Notes: generated by a model from the sequence alone, not told the origin. Counted from the stretch's first letter, positions 33,801-45,183 are shown. The stretch is DNA of 64,000 nucleotides from Pseudisothecium myosuroides (GCA_951799445.1 OX637295.1:25854001-25918000), one strand, 5' to 3'. A program made the numbers and translations.

Positions 33801-34960
33801 TTTAATGACGCTTGCACGGATACACACCAAACATTACTCTCAAGTAATCAATAGAAAGTCTCTGAGACCTTTGGATGCTTCAAACAGGAGCAAGTTTAGT
33901 TGCACGCCACAGTATCCTCTAGTTGCCATAAAACTAACTGATTGCTTCAAAATGTGGAAAATCAGAAAGGGGATTAAAAAGTAAAATAAAATTTGTACAT
34001 ACAAGGCTGTCACTCGGTTGCCGCTGCAGATGATACCCTCCCAATTGTCCGCACAAGGATCTGACCCGACCCACAACGAAGTGTCGCCACCCCATGCTGC
34101 CTGTAATTTTTTCAAAACGATCACTGGCCCACCCCACAAGAGAAAAACAACATTATACAGAACAATCAGCACAACTAATTGCAATCTTCCTTTTGATTCT
34201 CTCTTGGAGAATCAAAACCAGAAACCCTTGAAAATGAATTTCGGTGCTAATGTCCTCCAGTATCCTCTGAAGGGAGTCTCAAAGCTGCCCTAACCTTAAT
34301 CTTTTAACAATATTTTTATCTACTAATCAAAATTAGTGAAGTTGGAACACTAAACGAAAACCTGCATTCTCTTAAACATATCATGGACTTCTTCAACTTG
34401 GGGGGTTTCATTCGTTTACTTGATTTTCCCTGAACACATTCTTTGGCCCTCCTTGAACATTAACCTTCTAACCAAAAATTAAGCTGTTTTCATCTACTAA
34501 CCGACTCATGAAAAACTAGAGAACTTGAAACACAAAACTAAGCCCTGCGTCTGCTAAACTCCTTCAACTTGGGATTTCATTCGCTTAGTTGACTGTCCCA
34601 GAACAGATCTTTGGCCCTTCTTGACCATTAACCTTCGAACAAATTCTTGAACTTCTTGTCTAGAATCAAAACTAGTGAACTCCAAACACAAAACTAATCT
34701 CTGTGTTTGCTAATCTCCTTGAACTCGAGGTATCATTCTCATCCTTGATTTCCCCTGACCATAATCTCCATGCCATTTCCCAAGCTTCCACACGAAAATC
34801 AAAAAATGCCAAAAAATGCTGTCCTGTCGGTAGACAACCCTGGCTTACCATCGTTCACGTTGGTACCACTCTGCGCAGAAACAGAAGCTCCCAAACACAC
34901 CACAGCCACCACTACCCCAAGCCACCAAGTCCTCCTCTTCACAGCTTCCATTTCTTCCAT
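24835..34960 (-). CDS. LRR receptor-like kinase, HPCA1 / LRR-VIII-1 type
   Basis: Plasma-membrane receptor with a Ser/Thr kinase. Nineteen exons, all with GT-AG introns and consistent phase: 34849-34960, 34003-34123, 33405-33476, 33089-33163, 32769-32840, 32337-32504, 31873-31944, 31633-31704, 31149-31259, 30888-30956, 30589-30666, 30287-30358, 30010-30153, 28688-29220, 27826-27981, 27568-27701, 26917-27139, 26238-26470, 24835-25389; 1023 aa. A signal peptide ([19 protein letters not shown]) is followed by the LRR cap ([14 protein letters not shown]), LRRs at residues 78-412 mostly one per 72-bp exon, a Cys-bearing juxtamembrane domain (413-590), a transmembrane helix (about 604-629) and a kinase with [26 protein letters not shown] and VADFGLS. 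All catalytic motifs are intact (RD kinase). Best relatives by memory are Arabidopsis HPCA1 and its paralogs. The ligand is not predictable. Confidence 0.9.
34290..34790 (-). repeat. About 169-bp degenerate triple repeat in intron 1 of the receptor kinase
   Basis: Within intron 1 (34124-34848) units start at about 34292, 34462 and 34630 with AACCTTnnAnC. Each contains CTTGATTTTCCCTGAACA-like and ACTAGTGAACT-like segments in the same order. Confidence 0.6.
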
Positions 34961-34999
34961 CTTCACCAACAGCTTTGCTACTTCTTCAACATTCAACCA

Positions 35000-35122
35000 C
35001 TGTAACTAACAGAAAACCTCCGCTCACATTCTAAACCAGTCTTAGCCTCTAGCTGTTGAGAAACAGCAGTAAAGGCTCGCAAACTTGAGCCTCGGCACTA
35101 AGCAGCTCCATCACGTACTCAC
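35000..35122 (-). other. Probable 5'UTR intron of the receptor kinase gene
   Basis: On the minus strand the donor ATTGCAG|GTGAGTACG (exon end 35123) and acceptor TTAGTTACAG (next exon from 34999) bracket 123 nt just upstream of ATG 34960. ATG 34960 was preferred because it is the first ATG of the frame after this acceptor; a second ATG follows three codons later. Confidence 0.5.
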
Positions 35123-35610
35123 CTGCAATGTCGGCGCAGTCTATCACTGTAATTCCAAATTCCTAGTATTACTGTATACGTAAGCAACCAGTCTGAAAAC
35201 AAAGCTCCAAAGGAAAGAGAGAGTGGTTGATTGCTAGACTGGAGCTCTCAAATGAGTTTGCGGTCTGTCGACAATGGGATTGTTTGGGGGATCGATAGCT
35301 AGCAACTGGACTTTCATGAGACTTGCAGCAAGAGATTTTTCTTACTAATGAAGTTCCACTATTTCTGATGCAAAAAAGGGCATGTTTGGGAAGGCACAAA
35401 GCCAAGTAAGATCTCGTCGACAGTGCCAAAAGGTTTGCTTTGTGAGCTTTAGATTGTTTTGAGAGTTTTGTGGCAACAGTCTGATGAGCGCGGGAGTGTG
35501 TGCGAGATGTGCCGCTTTGCACGAAACGGGGAACTCTGGACTGCCGAAGAAGCGGAACTCCGGGATGGCGGCCTTCTTGTTGACTTTGGTTGCCTGCCAC
35601 CGGATGGGCA

Positions 35611-35618
35611 CTATTTAT
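35611..35618 (-). promoter_or_regulatory. Possible TATA box of the receptor kinase gene
   Basis: Minus-strand ATAAATAG lies about 490 nt before the proposed 5'UTR donor. Transcription would start near 35580. Short upstream ORFs would then lie in the leader. Confidence 0.35.
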
Positions 35619-35849
35619 GATCCTCCAACAATTTTAATTTTTTATGTTATTTTTTATGTCATTGGGGCACATAAAGTGATAAAGAAAAATATTTAACTCT
35701 GGGAAGGAGCCGGCGCCTATCACCAAGGTGGTCAATAAAAAATTATGAGAGTCTTGGATGAATATGTGTATTCTTTATTTCTTCAATAGTAGAGTCCCCT
35801 TGAAAGTCATTGATTACAGTGGTACCTTTAGTCAAAGGCACTCTTATTG

Positions 35850-37116
35850 GATGAACCCTAAAGGGCCAAACAACGTTTTTTTGGCATATATAGCAATTTC
35901 GGGCAACTCATTACAATTGGAAATAATATTTTTCTTTGATATTTTCACACAGCATGTGCCCAAGGAGTAACTTTAGGACAAAGGGGTGATCCTGAAAATC
36001 ATCCTTTTCCATTACCATGTGAATCATTGGCTTACACAATAGCAAAAGCACTCATTAGAAGTGAAACTACTATAGAAGCCTTTCCTTTTCAGAACCAAAT
36101 TCTGAAGATGAATAGTTGCACTTTTGTCCTACACAAGAGATTCTTTGTCCGGACGTACAATAGCAAAAGCACTCATTAGAAGTGAAACTACTATAGAAGC
36201 CTTTCCTTTTCAAAACCAAATTTTGAGGATGAATAGTTGCACTTCTGTCCTACACAAGAGATTCTTTGGCATTCATCGGACATAGAACGTCCACCTCAAC
36301 GTTTAAAGATTAAGGTGCAACAATTTTCATAACTTTTGACTACATGGTTAAAAAAATTATTGTATGATATGTACTTTTCATTGATCTTTGGAAAGCTCAA
36401 AAAATTCTTTAAAAATCACTTTTTTAAGAAATAAAATTTGAATTTTTTTTCCAAGATTTATATATACATGAAAAGCTTTGAATCATTCCATTTTGATTAA
36501 TGAGATAAAAGTTAATTATGAGGAGTTTTGATTTGTGGGTAGTTATAGAATCTCTACTCTAAAATAAACTTTGAAGTCCTTTATTTAACTCAATTTTCAA
36601 TATTTTTGAAACAAAATAAAGACATTGAGTGTAGATTGATTATTACAACATTACAAGCATAATTGGAATTGGCATTTTTCAATTCCACAACTAAGTTCTT
36701 AACAATTTGGTGTTTTGAATCATTCTCTATTTTTTCTACTTACTAATTTTTTCCCATATGTTGTACAATTCCAAATGATCTGAATTTCTTAAGCATGTAG
36801 CCAACTTTCTTTGAAGCATGAACCACCAACATCGACATTTTTTCATACAAATGTGACTTTGTGAAGTGCAATTGCCTAGTTTCTTGCAGGCCCCTCAAAA
36901 AGACTTTCGAATCAGTTCAAATGCTAATATCTTGCAATCTACTTGGTGGAAATTTCTGAAAAAAAATTTCCACATTTTTTTAAACCAGTGTACTACAAGA
37001 ACCTACGTTTTCATGTGTCCAAAAATGTGTTTTTTCTAAAATTTGGTACTTATGTTAGAAATGGCAGTTTTGGAGCGTTTTTCGTGGAAACATATTCAAA
37101 AACCTGTAGGGATTAA
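35850..37116. mobile_element. TTAA-family element D1, interrupted
   Basis: The left end (GAACCCTAAAGGGCCAAAC) is a diverged form of TTAACCCCTAAAGGACCAG. The right end is CCTGTAGGGATTAA. The interior from about 36340 follows element D4 at 44.26-45.18 kb segment by segment (AAAGCTTTGAATCATTCCATTT; CATATGTTGTACAATTCCAAATGAT; GAAATGGCAGTTTTGGAGCG). A 0.25-kb tandem repeat interrupts it at 36.03 kb. Confidence 0.6.
36035..36278 (+). repeat. 122-bp tandem repeat, two copies
   Basis: Units start at 36035 and 36157 with ACAATAGCAAAAGCACTCAT and end in ACACAAGAGATTCTTTG. They differ at only a few positions, so the duplication is recent. It lies inside element D1. Confidence 0.85.
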
Positions 37117-37264
37117 CCTTCTAAGGACGAAGCCCCCATGGCCAAGGTAGCCACCAAAATTCTCCGATTACTGGACCAGTAGGTGCATTTTCTTTTTCCA
37201 TAGTTAACAGTGAAATCATCCATCCATCACACCACTTTGGTCCACATCGTCCTTACGAGGTTAA
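37113..37264. mobile_element. Small TTAA element D2 (152 bp)
   Basis: TTAACCTTCTAAGGACGA at the left is matched by the reverse complement of the right end TTAACCTCGTAAGGACGA. TTAA stands at both termini. Its left TTAA is the same four bases that end element D1. Confidence 0.65.
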
Positions 37265-37266
37265 TT

Positions 37267-37660
37267 TTCAACCCCTAAATGATCATTGTCCCTTCAAAGG
37301 ACAAATTGGATTTTGGACAAGTACCTATGGTCTCAATTTTTGTCATGATTTTTTGAAATTGTTTATAAAGATAGAAAAATTGATTAGCTTTGTAAGAATA
37401 TATATATTTTTTCAATTGATACCCGACAACGAAAGTTATGTCCAAATTTTAGCTCAAAACAAGGGAGACTTAGTAACAAAAAAAAATTAAAAAATTTGAA
37501 TTAAAAAAAAAAAAATCTTTTCTCATAGATTATAATTTTGTCTAAATGGAAAGCTTTGATTCATTTCATTTGGATAAGAGAAATGAAAGTTATGGACAAT
37601 CTTGTTTTGGGGGCAATTTAAGCATCTTCTTGAAAATGCTACTTAAAACACCCCTTTCTC
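37267..37660. mobile_element. TTAA-family element D3, truncated
   Basis: CAACCCCTAAATGATCATTG...GGACAAATTGGATTTTGGACAAG...GTCTCAAT and later GAAAGTTATGGACAATCTTGTTTT match D5 at 45.35-46.2 kb in order. The right terminus is not recognisable. Confidence 0.5.
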
Positions 37661-37836
37661 TTGTAGTGTGTGTAGTTATTAAAAATTCCTATATGGAGCA
37701 GAAATGGAACCGAAAGCGTCACCGTGACTGCCAAACAGTTATTCCAATGGGCACTGGAGTCAGTTAGCGAATGAGCGGAAGTCACTGGAAAGAAATCACT
37801 AAAGAAGTGCAAAAAAATGTGAAAAGAAGGGATCCA

Positions 37837-38058
37837 CATAACCGGTTGTTGACTTTTCAACGCTAATGTGGCACCGTCCCATTGGCAACCCGTCACCATT
37901 GCCATTACAAGTTGCAACTCATAACCTTCTTTCTTTTCTACTTGCTTCCTACACTCTTGGATCATGAAGATCAAAGGTTGAGATTGAAAAATGAACAACC
38001 GGTTATGTCCGATAACCTATTCGCCGCTAGCGTGGCTCATTAGTTATCTAATACATAA
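37837..38058. mobile_element. 222-bp inverted-repeat element, copy 2
   Basis: Same ends, same length and same internal palindromes as 19049-19270 (CATAACCGGTTGTTGACTTTT to TAATACATAA). On the minus strand both copies encode a related short open frame (IFQSQPLIFMIQ...GYELQLVMAMV), but the changes between them are mostly amino-acid changing. Confidence 0.7.
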
Positions 38059-38089
38059 ATGCGGTCAATGAACTTATTGGGTGTCCTAG

Positions 38090-38748
38090 GCAGGACCTAG
38101 CTAGAAGTGGTTGTACAAAGTGGGTCCTACCGGGTGAATTTATTCATAGAAAAAATTCAAGATTTTTTTATTTACTGTACCACCTATGATAAAGTTTGGA
38201 AATTTTGCATTCATATTTACAATTAAAGGTCGCAAATTAGCTATAGGTGGCAACCTATTTTTGACCACTTAAACAGTTCTAACCATCTGCAGGGTGGATT
38301 TCTTCAGTGGGTAAATTTTTCCTTGTGCAGAAATAGAATGCAAAAGGTTTCTATAATTTTTCATTTTTTTTCCCGCAAAACATAATTATTGTGATTTTTT
38401 TAGTTGAACAATTTTGTTTGGTCCAAAGTGGTCATATAGACCTTCCTATTGCCAATCAAGGGTTGGCTGCAATATTGAAAGTCTTCTAACTAATCATATC
38501 GTGCCACAATTGCCCTGGGAACCACGCCATCATTAATCACTGTTTATCTCCTCCTTCACGGAAAGAGAACAACCTACATAGCTAGCATGAGGCGGTGATC
38601 AAAAATGGGTTGCCTCCCATAGAAAAAGAAGCAAAAAAAACAAAAATTTAACGGGGTACAAAATAGGGGGCAATGTTTTTACAATTACCCTACCGAATAC
38701 ACAGTTCACTTGCAGGACCCACTTTGTAGGACCACTTTAACGTCATGC
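38090..38748. mobile_element. GACGTTAA-type TIR element B2 with 9-bp target duplication
   Basis: Element termini GCAGGACC... and (reverse complement) GCATGACGTTAAAGTGGTCC share ACAAAGTGGGTCCT further in. Flanks GTGTCCTAG (38081-38089) and GTGTCCAAG (38749-38757) match at 8 of 9 bases, as expected for Mutator-like insertions. A second TIR element (38241-38622) is nested inside. Confidence 0.7.
38241..38622. mobile_element. GGAGGCAACC-type TIR element C1, nested in B2
   Basis: Left CTATAGGTGGCAACCTATTTTTGACCAC; right end reverse complement CTATGGGAGGCAACCCATTTTTGATCAC. The interior matches C2 at 43.1-43.5 kb (GGATTTCTTCAGTGGG; GTCATATAGACCTTCCTATT; GCAATATTGAAAGTCTT). Confidence 0.7.
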
Positions 38749-39265
38749 GTGTCCAAGTGTAACCTGTAAAATCATGTGTATATAGGGTGTAAATGTAAGA
38801 AATTGGCTCCAGCCTATTTTGTAGTGGTTAATTTTGTATTTCTTGACCACTTCTTGTTGTGGACTCTTTGATTTCAAAAGTAAAGCATAAGAATGTTTAT
38901 TTGGAAGAAACAATTCAATGGTAGACTGGGCACTTGATCATTGGTTACTAGCTATCGGTATGTAATAGAAAGTCTACCACAAACATAAAAAAAAGTCACA
39001 AATGATACCCTCACATACCTCGACGGTCCCATACCTCACAAGTATGGCAAGTGGAAATACCACGAACAATACTTTTTATTCATGATATACTTTGACCCAA
39101 CGTTATGATTACTAGTGGTGGACAAGGCATATATAAATAGAAAATATATTTTGTGCCATTGGAAGGGTCATAACTTTGAGGACTTTAAGGACCAAATATT
39201 GTTGGGAGATGGAACTCAATTGCGAATGAAATTCCTAGCTAGAAAATCAGCAAATAGGCCTCATA

Positions 39266-39546
39266 GCAAGACATTAAACCCGTCCCATGAAGTGAACCCT
39301 GTAGGGTGAAAACGCAAGAATTTTACCGCCAGGAAAAACGCAAGAATTTTTTTTTTCCACATATTATTATTTTTAAAAATTCTGAATTCATATTTGTAAT
39401 CAAAGGTCCCAAATTTTATAGGAGAGGTCTATATATAACCCTCAACACGGCTCAAAATAGGGACAAGATTTTACTTTTACCCCCCAATTTCTGCGTTTTC
39501 ACCATGCGGGCCCCACTTTGTGAGACAGATTTACTTAACGTCATGC
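39266..39546. mobile_element. GACGTTAA-type TIR element B3 with 9-bp target duplication
   Basis: Termini GCAAGACATTAAAC and (reverse complement) GCATGACGTTAAGT. Flanks GGCCTCATA (39257-39265) and GGCCTCCTA (39547-39555) match at 8 of 9. The internal motif TTCTGAATTCATATTTGTAATCAAAGG is shared with B1, B2 and two stretches at 41.3 and 41.5 kb. Confidence 0.7.
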
Positions 39547-39942
39547 GGCCTCCTATGGCTAGAATTTGGTTTTCCGTGTTGACAGGTGTTTATTACCGAC
39601 ATCTAACGAATCAATTCGTAAGTCCAGGGAGAACAAAGGATACGGTAGGTAGGGCACCATATTCACAGTCATACCATATTCGCAGTCATACTAATATACT
39701 TTTATTCCCAGTGATGCTGCCACAAGCCAAGTGAACGCAGTTACACTAATAAAACTTATAAACAAAAGCTTAGTCCTGGCAAGTGGGGTACATACTGTAG
39801 GCTGGCAGTAATGATGTGGGTACTGGGTAGAGTAAGATAGAAGCACCAACTGTCAACCACGCCCAGTTCTCAACCTGCACGGGTGCTGTTAAAAAAAAAA
39901 AAATAAAATAAACCCTGCAGGGGTGCAATATTTCCGATCCAT

Positions 39943-40211
39943 AACATTGTTAACAGGAATGATCCCTTCCCCCTTGGAGGAGGGATCATTCCTCCCTGGA
40001 TACTTGGGGTTCAATTTAGTTTAATTGGAAGCCATGTTATTGGCTCACTCAAATCAGACTGCTGGCAAACTAGTGGCAGGATGCATGGCTCAATCACCTG
40101 GCAACTGAATACTTGAGGAGCAACGGGCTACAGGAAGTTGGCCAATGTTGGGGCTCCATGTTTGGGGGGAGCAAAAGGGACCCCCCCAGCATTGGGTTAA
40201 CAATGTTATGT
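39943..40211. mobile_element. Foldback element (about 270 bp)
   Basis: CATAACATTGTTAAC at the left is repeated inverted as GTTAACAATGTTATG at the right. Two internal hairpins are present: AATGATCCCTT...AGGGATCATT (39958-39992) and CCAATGTTGGGG...CCCCCCAGCATTGG (40142-40195). Confidence 0.6.
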
Positions 40212-40249
40212 CTAAGGTTGGAACAAATTTAAAGGGAAGCTGGGAATGT

Positions 40250-40490
40250 GTTTTTTTGGTCCTTTTCAAGGTTGGGATTGATAAATTTATGACACATGTC
40301 TCGAAGTAGTGAGCAAGAAAGTAAGAAGTATCGAGCGAGTAAGTAGTTTTTGAATGATCAGAATTGGAAGACTCTAGAGAGTAGCTTCTAGTGAAATGTA
40401 CTTCTTGGTTCCCAAAATTCATTGTAAATTCAATTTTGGGAATAAAATTCTGAAAATTTTGTAGTCCCCATATTTCCTATCTTCCTACAT
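40250..40490. repeat. Dispersed repeat, partner at 18.61-18.86 kb
   Basis: CCTTTTCAAGGTTGGGATTGATAAAT, TGAATGATCAGAATTGGAAGA and CCCAAAATTCATTGTAA occur in the same order as in the 18.6-kb copy. Confidence 0.6.
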
Positions 40491-40852
40491 ATAAAAAAAA
40501 AACTTCCACCACCTCTTACTACGCACAATCTGCTCCAAAATTGCTTAAAAGGTCGACTACTGGTGCTTTTACCTTAGGTGAAACTCGATGAAAGTTGGTT
40601 TTGTTAATTGAAATAATTTCCCTAGAAGGCTGTATGTTAAAAAAATTAAAAAAAAATCGAAATGAATGGAAAATGGTCAAATAGATGGATGAACATTAGA
40701 AGGGACAATTCTAGTCTAAATTTAGCATTTTAATGCCCAAATTTTTACTATTGGGTGACTCTTTTCCATCTAAAATAGTTATATAGAATTCAATAATGTC
40801 TATGTATTTGGCTCATCTCTAGCCTAGAATTGGTAGAATTGGATTATATATA

Positions 40853-40991
40853 AGGTGAAAACACCCATTCCCGTCCTTGTACCCAATTCCGTCACTATGT
40901 ACCAACAGAGTACATTCTTACTAGGAAAATGTGCACCATTGGTACATCAGGACGGAATTGGGTGCAAGGACGGGAATGGGTGTTTTCACCT
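40853..40991. mobile_element. Full-length palindromic MITE (139 bp)
   Basis: The first 42 bases (AGGTGAAAACACCCATTCCC through CCGTC) are repeated inverted at the right end with a single mismatch, and weaker pairing continues to the centre (ATGTACCA both arms). The whole element can fold into one hairpin. Confidence 0.75.
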
Positions 40992-41239
40992 CATTATACA
41001 AATTTTTACCACAAGTTCTTGGACAAGCCTAGACAAGATCCTGTGGTTACATATGTAAATTTTATTTCATTTTTTCAATTTGTATTGAATGCATTGAAAG
41101 CGGCAGGTTTTAATTGTATGTTGGGTGCAAAATTCTCAAGTGACTTCAAGGATTTAGAAACAAATAATATTCAATACTTTCTTACTGAATAAATTCAAGG
41201 AGTGCTAGGCTTTCCAATAGAGCTAGGGAGAATGGACTG

Positions 41240-41700
41240 CTTCATTGCCCCGCAGTTTACCCTTGCTTGGGAAAACACTGAAATTTTTTAATTTTTAATT
41301 TGTCACCCATGATAAAATTTGGAAATTCTGAATTCATATTTAGAATCAAGGACCCCAAATTCAAGTAGGAGAGGTGAAGACATACAAAATTAACGCGCCA
41401 TAACATATGGTAAGGTGCAATTTTTTTCCGTTGACCCTTGGCTAGGCCGAGGTGAATTGATCCCCTCATGTGGTCGCTCAAGAAAAAGCTGAAATTTTTT
41501 ATTTTCCACGCATGACAAAATTTGCAAATTTTGAATTCATATTTGCAGTAAGAGGCTCCAAATTAGCTAGGAATAGAGTACAAGGTAGAGTACAAGGTAA
41601 ATTAATTGGGAACAAAATAGGGGACTTTTTTTTACTTGCACCCATGGATTGACTTGGAGCGGCCAAGGGCCAGTTCACCCGGACCTTGCCTGGGGGCAAT
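41240..41700. repeat. Two diverged internal pieces of the GACGTTAA family
   Basis: AAATTTGGAAATTCTGAATTCATATTTAGAATCAAGG (about 41315) and AAATTTGCAAATTTTGAATTCATATTTGCAG (about 41517) match internal parts of B1-B3. Each follows a run CTGAAATTTTTTA. Termini are not clear. Confidence 0.45.
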
Positions 41701-43090
41701 GAGGGGGTCAGTCAATCCTCCCTGCTTGCCAGATGGGGCCCTGCCTGAGATGCGGGACCTATCTCCGGGATGCGGGACCTAACACCGGGCTTACCATATT
41801 TTCTGAAACAAATGATAAATAATAGGAAAAATCTATTTCCCCAATAAAAGGGCCCCGTGCCACATGCAAGTAACTGAATCTGACAGCTTGCCAGGTCAGC
41901 CTTCCTGATGGGTCGGTGGGGGATATATTGCCACTTGCGAAATATGATAATCCTAAAAAAAGAATGCGATTGTGGCGGTCACACTTAAAGGGTTAGGAAT
42001 TTTTTGGGAGTTTTAAATTTCCCATATGTTTCCGGTTATTCTGGTACCGAACTACCTGCTCCAGTTGCTGCCTCTATGAATACTTTGATAAAAGTTTTCC
42101 AATTTTCATTTGGTTCATACTATGGTGGGTACACCCAAAACCGCCACAAATTGGGCCGTGGGGAATTTGAAGGCTAACTAGTAAACAATGAATACAAGAG
42201 AGCAAAGAAATGTGTAGAAAAGGAAGTTAAGCACAATCAATTTTCTGATTTTGACAAAAATGAGACCACAGTAGGGGGACAAAGTTTTGAAAGTAGAGTA
42301 ATTGAAACCGCTCATAGGCAGCATTAAAAGGGAGTAGTTACATTCTAAAGCTCCCCCTCCCAAGATGTCAGAAGTAAAAGACATGGAGGTGCAATTGTGT
42401 TTTTCATATTTATTAAAAAAGTATCCAAGCTCGTAAACCCATGCCATTTCATATCCTCATGTTCTGTGAGTCATATGAAATAACATGAGGATTTAATAAG
42501 AGTCATGATCTCTTGATCTCTGACACGTGCTTGAAATGACATGAGGATTTATTAACGGGAGTATATTTTAGCTAATCTCTGATCTCTGACAAGCCTTTAA
42601 GCATTAGTAACTCCTCATGTTATTAAAACCTCCTGTACTCTGAGTTTAGAAGCCAGTCACTTGTCCCAAAATGGCCAATGTTGCAATGAAGAACCACGGG
42701 AGACTTGGAGGTGCAGTTTTCACAATATTTAAACACCATTCAGGGGCTTATTTTAGCTGGTGGTTTAAGACACTACGCCATTATGGGTGTACTTATACGT
42801 TCCACTATCCTATCTGAACGTGAAATTAAACAAAAATTAAGTGATTTTTGCAAAAAAGCGTCACGTGTCATCTTGTGAATGGTTTGAGGTGATGTGGACT
42901 CATGAGAATCTCATGCGGAAATTCAATTTTGGCACTTGAAAGCCAAATTAGACTTTCAGGTATGATATCCCTTGAAAAGAAACGTCCCCCTCCCCTCCCT
43001 CCAACTGAACTAAAACCAAAAGCATCCTTAGTGCTATGCCGGTAACTAGGCACTGCAATGGTATATGCCATTTGCGTTCACGTTCCCTTA
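41700..43090. other. Intergenic DNA, mostly unassigned
   Basis: Short direct repeats only: GGGATGCGGGACCTA twice near 41.75 kb, and ACATGAGGATTTAWTAA twice near 42.48 and 42.54 kb. No gene is supported. Confidence 0.4.
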
Positions 43091-43091
43091 T

Positions 43092-43500
43092 TTATGGGAG
43101 GCAATCCACTTCCGACCACTAAAGCAATTACATATATATGGAGGGCGGATTTCTTCAGTGGGAAAATTTTCCCGTGTGTAGAAATAGAGTTAAGAAGGTT
43201 TCCACAATTTTTGTAGATTTTTATTTCTCAAGACATCATTATCATAAATTTTTTAGCTAAAGATTTTGTTTAATCCATACTGGGCATATAGACCTTTCTA
43301 TTTACGACCAAGGGTTGGTTGCAAAATCCACCAAAGATTGGTTGCAATATTGAAAGTCTTGTAGCTGCAATCGTAACGCGCCACAACTGCCCTGGAAACT
43401 GTGCTATAATTAATCACTATTCATCTCTTGTTGCAGGGAAAGATATCATTCTACATAGTCAGAATGGAGGTAGTGATCAGGAATGGATTGCCTCCCATAA
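43092..43500. mobile_element. GGAGGCAATCC-type TIR element C2
   Basis: A perfect 17-bp TIR: TTATGGGAGGCAATCCA at 43092-43108 and its inverse at 43484-43500. Internal order matches C1 at 38.24 kb. The TTA/TAA ends suggest a PIF/Harbinger (Tourist-like) origin, but this is inference. Confidence 0.75.
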
Positions 43501-43526
43501 TTGTGTCTCTTCCCCTTACACGGAGC

Positions 43527-43846
43527 TCAACTCAACAATAGTATTTGAAACCCTAAACAACTCAGCAACAATCCAGGAATGGTTGATGCTATGGAGTTAT
43601 GGTGGAATGAGCTCTTTTGTGCTTTTTGAGACTCTATTGTCACCATAATACATATTGACCAAGGAGAACAAGGAATGCCAAGGCTCTTGGAGGGCACAAC
43701 AAAAAGACCAATCCTCTCCGTATAAGAGTCAAGAAGTGTTGCGTTTGGGAAGGTAATGTGGAAACTGCTGTTAGCATTTGGGCAAGTTCTTGTTGTTATT
43801 TTGGGATCCACATAAAACTTTCCATTGTTGTGCCTCATTGTAGGCG
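43527..43846 (-). pseudogene. Possible coding remnant, unknown
   Basis: On the minus strand about 100 codons are open and read protein-like at first (NNGKFYVDPKITTRTCPNAN, then NATLLDSYTERIGLFVVPS). No family is recognised and there is no clear start or splice context. Confidence 0.2.
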
Positions 43847-44261
43847 GGATTAAGGTTGCTCTAAATAAAATATAACACTTGCTTTGTCCCCCAAACCAAA
43901 ATTAAAAAAACTTTGTAGAGATATGATATATGGAATACGTGCAAAATACATACGGATATGATATACAGAAAATGGATACCTAGTATAAAATATTGGTAGT
44001 TTATGACGTACAAATATAGATTATATAGAATATTGATGTGTTATATGAATACATATACATTGCTAATTGATCCCATATTGATTGTAGTCTATAATATTCA
44101 GAAAAAAATTAGATTTAAGGGGGATGAAAATGCAAATATGAGGGTTAATGAAAATGCAAATATGGGGGGTAATAAAAAATTCACTCACTTTAAATTCACT
44201 CATTCTATTATTATCCCCTCAAAAGAAACAAACACACAATGTTCCACAATCCACAAAGATG

Positions 44262-45183
44262 TTAACCCCTAAAGGACCAGCCTGCTATTTTTAGCAACAT
44301 AGCGATTTTGGGCAGGTACATGTGACTAGAGATTTTCATATTTTAAGCTGAAATTTTAATAGAAGGTGGGGACAAGGAATATCTTTCATGTGCACAATTT
44401 TTCATGACATTTCAAAATAGGATTCAAAAGTTATGGCCTAATATATTACTTTTTTCACCGGGCGGGCAATCCGGGCAGATCTGATAAAATCACTTTTTTC
44501 AAAAAAAAAAATTTGAAATTCTTTTTCTAAATATATATATATAAATATGAGGAAAGCTTTGAATCATTCCATTTCAATCAATGAATCAAAAATTATGAGG
44601 AATTTTTGTTTGCGGGCAGTTATGGATTTTCTATTCTAAAAAGTTGTTTATTTCACTCAATTTTCAATATTTTTTGAAAAAAATAAAATTATAGGATATA
44701 GATTGTTTATTACGACATTACAACCATTGGAATTGAAAATTTTCAATTCTATAATTAAATTCTTAACAATTTAGTGTTTTGAATCATTCTCTATTTTTTT
44801 CTACTTACTATTTTTTCCTATATGTTGTACAATTCCAAATGATTTGAAATTTTTTAAGCATATAGCCAACTTGTATAGAAATAATTCAAAGAAGCACCAC
44901 CATTTTGGACATTTTTGCATACAAATGTGACCTTGTGAAGTGCAGCTGCCCTATTTTTCGGAGGGACAAAAAAAAGACCTTTGCCAATTCAAATGCTAAT
45001 ATCTTCCAATCTACACGGTGGAAAAATCTAAATTTTTTTCCATGTCTTCTAAAACTAAAATACTATAAGATCCTACAGTTATATGTGTCTAAATTTTTTT
45101 TTAAAAAATTTGGTACTTGTACTAGAAATGGCAGTTTTGGAGCGTTTTTGGTGAAAACATAGTCAAGGAACTTTAGGGGTTAA
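44262..45183. mobile_element. TTAA-bounded TIR element D4 (922 bp)
   Basis: TTAACCCCTAAAG at 44262 is repeated inverted as CTTTAGGGGTTAA ending at 45183, a perfect 13-bp TIR including TTAA. The interior is AT-rich and homologous to D1. TTAA target sites with a C-run terminus are the hallmark of piggyBac-type elements; no transposase is encoded. Confidence 0.75.

Noticed and set aside
34961..34996. Upstream extension of the receptor kinase N-terminus to a TTG at 34996
   Set aside because: The first codon there is TTG; the first ATG in frame is 34960 and gives a normal signal peptide.
35169..35611. 143-codon and 88-codon minus-strand frames upstream of the receptor kinase
   Set aside because: They overlap the proposed promoter and 5'UTR, have no family resemblance, and do not connect in phase to exon 1.
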